This document shows, in pieces, positions 62,078 through 64,000 of a stretch of DNA of 64,000 nt. Made by a program: the position numbers and the translations under genes. Numbering within the stretch: the stretch's first letter is position 1; every line of letters starts with the position of its first letter. The stretch is from contig NZ_JACJLV010000005.1 in NCBI RefSeq assembly GCF_016902415.1, positions 1-64,000 on the forward strand, given 5' to 3'. The notes below the pieces were generated by a model that was not told where the DNA came from, ran no database searches, and saw only the letters and a program-made list of their open reading frames with translations. This DNA comes from Mordavella massiliensis. GTDB taxonomy: Bacteria > Bacillota > Clostridia > Lachnospirales > Lachnospiraceae.

Positions 62078-62415
62078 GGTTGCTGCACCTCCTCGAATGT
62101 TAAATCAATATATCCTGCATAGTTCTCATCGTCTTCCATCTGTGTCAGACCTAAGACCATGGTCTTAAAAAGGAGTTCTGTCTCCTTTGTGGGCTCGCTT
62201 TCCAGTATAACCCGGAGCTGTCCTTCATCCTCATTCCCGGATACGACAAGCCCGGCGTCTGCGTAAAGCTCCAGGGCGTTTGCCGTATTGATCATCAGTA
62301 TCGATGCGGCCGCACAGACGATATCGTCTCCGGCTTCGGCATACCCGGCATGTCCTTTTGCGTCAAATCCGAGATATTCACCCTTTTTATTCTGACAGAT
62401 GGTTACATGAATCAT
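62074..62415 (-). CDS. prp: ribosomal-processing cysteine protease Prp
   Basis: A 113-residue protease removing the N-terminal extension of L27. Catalytic His22 ([12 protein letters not shown]) and Cys34 ([11 protein letters not shown]) are at the same positions as in S. aureus Prp, and the active-site block is intact. It lies between rplU and rpmA, the standard arrangement where L27 carries the extension, so enzyme and substrate are co-expressed. Confidence 0.95.
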   Translation of the reverse strand: MIHVTICQNKKGEYLGFDAKGHAGYAEAGDDIVCAAASILMINTANALELYADAGLVVSGNEDEGQLRVILESEPTKETELLFKTMVLGLTQMEDDENYAGYIDLTFEEVQQP

Positions 62416-62431
62416 TGGATACTCTCCAGAA

Positions 62432-62740
62432 TTAAGCGTTGATCTTGTCGATCTTTACAGCAGTGTACTGCTGTCTGTGACCATTTTTCTTATGGTATCC
62501 AGTTTTTCTCTTAAACTTGTAAACAACGACTTTTTTTGCTTTTCCGTTTTCTACAACAGAAGCTTCAACGGTTGCGCCCTCAACAGTCGGATTACCGATC
62601 TTAAGGCCGTTATCGCTTACTGCAAGCACCTGGTCAAATGTATAAGTCTCTCCGGCTTCTACACCAAGCTTTTCTACTTTAATGATATCGCCTTCGGCTA
62701 CTTTGTACTGTTTACCACCTGTTGCTATAATCGCGTACAT
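62432..62740 (-). CDS. rplU: 50S ribosomal protein L21
   Basis: A 102-residue L21 with the typical start [20 protein letters not shown] and the C-terminal [23 protein letters not shown]-binding tail. I use ATG 62740, preceded by TAGGAGGTGCCAT; a longer frame to 62770 would begin in the leader. It is the first gene of the rplU-prp-rpmA operon and is preceded by an L21 leader. Confidence 0.96.
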   Translation of the reverse strand: MYAIIATGGKQYKVAEGDIIKVEKLGVEAGETYTFDQVLAVSDNGLKIGNPTVEGATVEASVVENGKAKKVVVYKFKRKTGYHKKNGHRQQYTAVKIDKINA

Positions 62741-62820
62741 ATGGCACCTCCTATTATCATTACTCGCCAACTACGGTGTCCTTTCACGGACTTTGAAACC
62801 TCATTGTGCGGCATACTGTA
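62741..62820 (-). ncRNA. L21 leader, autoregulatory 5'-UTR element
   Basis: On the minus strand the untranslated region contains a GCCGCAC segment, a GAGGTTTCAAAGTCC segment and the short hairpin GTCC-GTGAAA-GGAC followed by ACC, before the GGAGGTGC ribosome binding site. This matches what I recall of the Firmicutes L21 leader, bound by L21 to repress its own operon. A covariance search (Rfam L21_leader) would settle it. Confidence 0.75.
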
Positions 62821-62822
62821 AT

Positions 62823-62851
62823 ATAGTAGCACAGGATCATCCCTATTGCAA
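62823..62851 (-). promoter_or_regulatory. sigma-A promoter of rplU operon
   Basis: Minus-strand TTGCAA (62851-62846) and TACTAT (62828-62823), 17 nt apart, the latter with an extended TGC. It places the transcript start at the beginning of the L21 leader. Confidence 0.7.
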
Positions 62852-62910
62852 GATGTTTCGCCAACTTTTTTATGAAACTTTTTATAAAAACATTCCCGAA
62901 AAATAATCGT

Positions 62911-63708
62911 CTACTCGACGGGTATATCCAGCAGCCGGCAGGCATTTTCTGCGAAGATCATCTTCTTTTCCTGTTTAGATAAACTGCATGCAGACAGATA
63001 TCGGACAAATTCTTTCTGTCCTGCCCACGGAGAATCCGTTCCGAATAAGATCTTATCCGCGCCGTGCTTTCTTACGATCCGGACCAGCTGTTCTTCCGGA
63101 ACCACGCCAAGCACCACCGCTGTATCCAGGTAAACATTTTCACCTGCCAGGAGATCTTCTACTTCATCACAGCACTGATTGCCGCCCAGATGGGCAAGAA
63201 CCAGTTTTTCCGGCTGCACTTCCCGGATCACCTCTAGTGCCATCTTTGGCGTACAGTGGATATCTTCCGGGCACTTGGGGTCCAGGCCTGCATGGACACT
63301 GACGATCAGGCCAAGTTCCGATGCACAGGACACAATCCTTTTATACCGGATGTCATTAAAATATGTATCCTGGTAGTCCGGATGCAGCTTAATCCCTTTC
63401 AGACCGGCATCCCGGATCCCTTTCAGGATTTCTTTGTAATTCTCGCATTCCGGATGGATCCCGCCAAAAGAAAGGATCGGGCCCTCCTGAAATTCACAGG
63501 CAAACCGGTTGATTGAGTCCACCTGCGAAGGTTTTGTCACTGCCGGAAGCGATACGGACAGATCCACTCCCGCTTCTTTCGCGGATCGGATCAGATCTTT
63601 TGCAGTGCCATCGGTATCCGGCTCAGTCTGACAGATATCTTTTAAGAAATCCAATGTCCGCGCCGCAATCTTTTCCGGAAAAATATGCGTATGAAAATCA
63701 ATGATCAT
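62911..63708 (-). CDS. amidohydrolase family metal-dependent hydrolase
   Basis: A 265-residue TIM-barrel protein of the amidohydrolase-2 (PF04909) type: metal HxH in MIIDFHTHIFPEKI, strand 4/5 LKGIKLHPDYQDTYF and SVHAGLDP, LVLAHLGGNQCCDEVEDL, and the last-strand Asp in ILFGTDSPWAGQKEFV. It probably hydrolyses or decarboxylates a small substrate, not identifiable from sequence. The start overlaps the stop of the CBS-domain gene by 11 bp. Confidence 0.85.
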   Translation of the reverse strand: MIIDFHTHIFPEKIAARTLDFLKDICQTEPDTDGTAKDLIRSAKEAGVDLSVSLPAVTKPSQVDSINRFACEFQEGPILSFGGIHPECENYKEILKGIRDAGLKGIKLHPDYQDTYFNDIRYKRIVSCASELGLIVSVHAGLDPKCPEDIHCTPKMALEVIREVQPEKLVLAHLGGNQCCDEVEDLLAGENVYLDTAVVLGVVPEEQLVRIVRKHGADKILFGTDSPWAGQKEFVRYLSACSLSKQEKKMIFAENACRLLDIPVE

Positions 63709-64000
63709 GCTTTTTTTCGCACTCCTTTATCTTGTCATAGCAGAAACTGATGATATCCCTTCGGGTAATGATCCCGATAAAATGAGACTGATCATCTACC
63801 ACAGGAACAAAGTTCTGCTCCATTGCCCTTTCGATCAGATCCTCCATATTAGATTCCGCCGACACACTCAAATAATCCATACGTCTTTGCACCTTCAGGA
63901 TACTGATGTCCTCCGCATCCTTCAGATTCAAAAGATCCCGTTTTTTCAGCGACCACAAAAGATCACCTTCTGTAATGGTGCCTACATATTTCCCCTCTTT
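63698..64000 (-). CDS. CBS-domain protein, 5' end outside window
   Basis: The frame is open from the right window edge to its stop at 63698; about 100 residues are seen, all of CBS type. GKYVGTITEGDLLWSL is the end of the first CBS motif and SHFIGIITRRDIISFC that of the second, so a tandem CBS pair that senses adenosyl nucleotides is likely. Any other domain would lie beyond the window. It overlaps the amidohydrolase gene by 11 bp and is probably cotranscribed with it. Confidence 0.8.
   Translation of the reverse strand, partial: KEGKYVGTITEGDLLWSLKKRDLLNLKDAEDISILKVQRRMDYLSVSAESNMEDLIERAMEQNFVPVVDDQSHFIGIITRRDIISFCYDKIKECEKKHDH

Overview
The window looks like a chromosomal segment of a Gram-positive, spore-forming Clostridia member, most likely Lachnospiraceae. 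The reasons are family content: yqfC/yqfD, a SpoVB-like flippase and a BofC-like protein (sporulation), sigI/rsgI, an L21-prp-L27 operon with the Firmicutes-type N-terminal extension on L27, Bacillus/Clostridium-type SOS boxes at lexA, sepF, and a 970-aa PBP2. No rRNA, tRNA, complete insertion sequence or CRISPR array was seen. The first ~2.2 kb is visibly more AT-rich than the rest and holds truncated or eroded accessory genes; the rest is mostly dense housekeeping operons with strong GGAG-type ribosome binding sites.

Layout. 1-2240: 3' end of a Sel1-like gene, a CFI-box-like protein, an eroded reading frame, a glycine-rich membrane protein and truncated DUF4160/DUF2442-like remnants. 2257-5862: lipoprotein, zinc-dependent dehydrogenase, zinc-ribbon membrane protein and DUF89 phosphatase, closed by a strong terminator. 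6022-11064: the most interesting locus: sigI, rsgI, an RsgI-like lipoprotein with a heptapeptide-repeat tail, a VTC (polyphosphate polymerase-like) domain protein, a DUF4956 membrane protein and a CotH kinase. Two near-identical promoter-like blocks, before sigI and before the lipoprotein gene, match the form of sigma-I promoters (CCC(C), 19 nt, CGTA). 11157-16263: HelD-like helicase, ferredoxin-type aldo/keto reductase, and an uncharacterised trio (DUF5685, J-domain protein with Cys-rich tail, membrane protein). 16294-19064 (minus): DHHW protein and MBOAT acyltransferase, a surface O-acylation pair.

19263-37672: yqfC-yqfD-phoH-ybeY-SpoVB-like; pyridoxamine kinase; BofC-like; DUF896; miaB; a PF06541 membrane protein; mutS-mutL-miaA; a methionine gamma-lyase-family protein; two flavoproteins. 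37769-47683: DUF4321, radC, mreB-mreC-mreD-mrdA-minD-minE-rodA-mgsA-dac, a cell-shape and division cluster with no minC. 48028-54566: radical SAM, HlyD-like, yggS, sepF, ylmH, lspA, rluD, cytidylate-kinase-like.

54634-64000 is mostly on the minus strand: TtcA-like, a XerS-like tyrosine recombinase, a YneA-like LysM protein divergent from lexA with four SOS-like boxes between them, then rsfS, yqeK, nadD, yhbY, obgE, rpmA, prp and rplU with an L21 leader, an amidohydrolase and a CBS-domain protein cut by the window end.

The best candidate for an undescribed system is the sigma-I locus. The sequence suggests that a membrane anti-sigma factor and a paralogous lipoprotein, both with an Asn-Pro autocleavage-type motif and Tyr/Asp/Gly-rich tails, sense an extracellular state and control a VTC-DUF4956-CotH envelope module.
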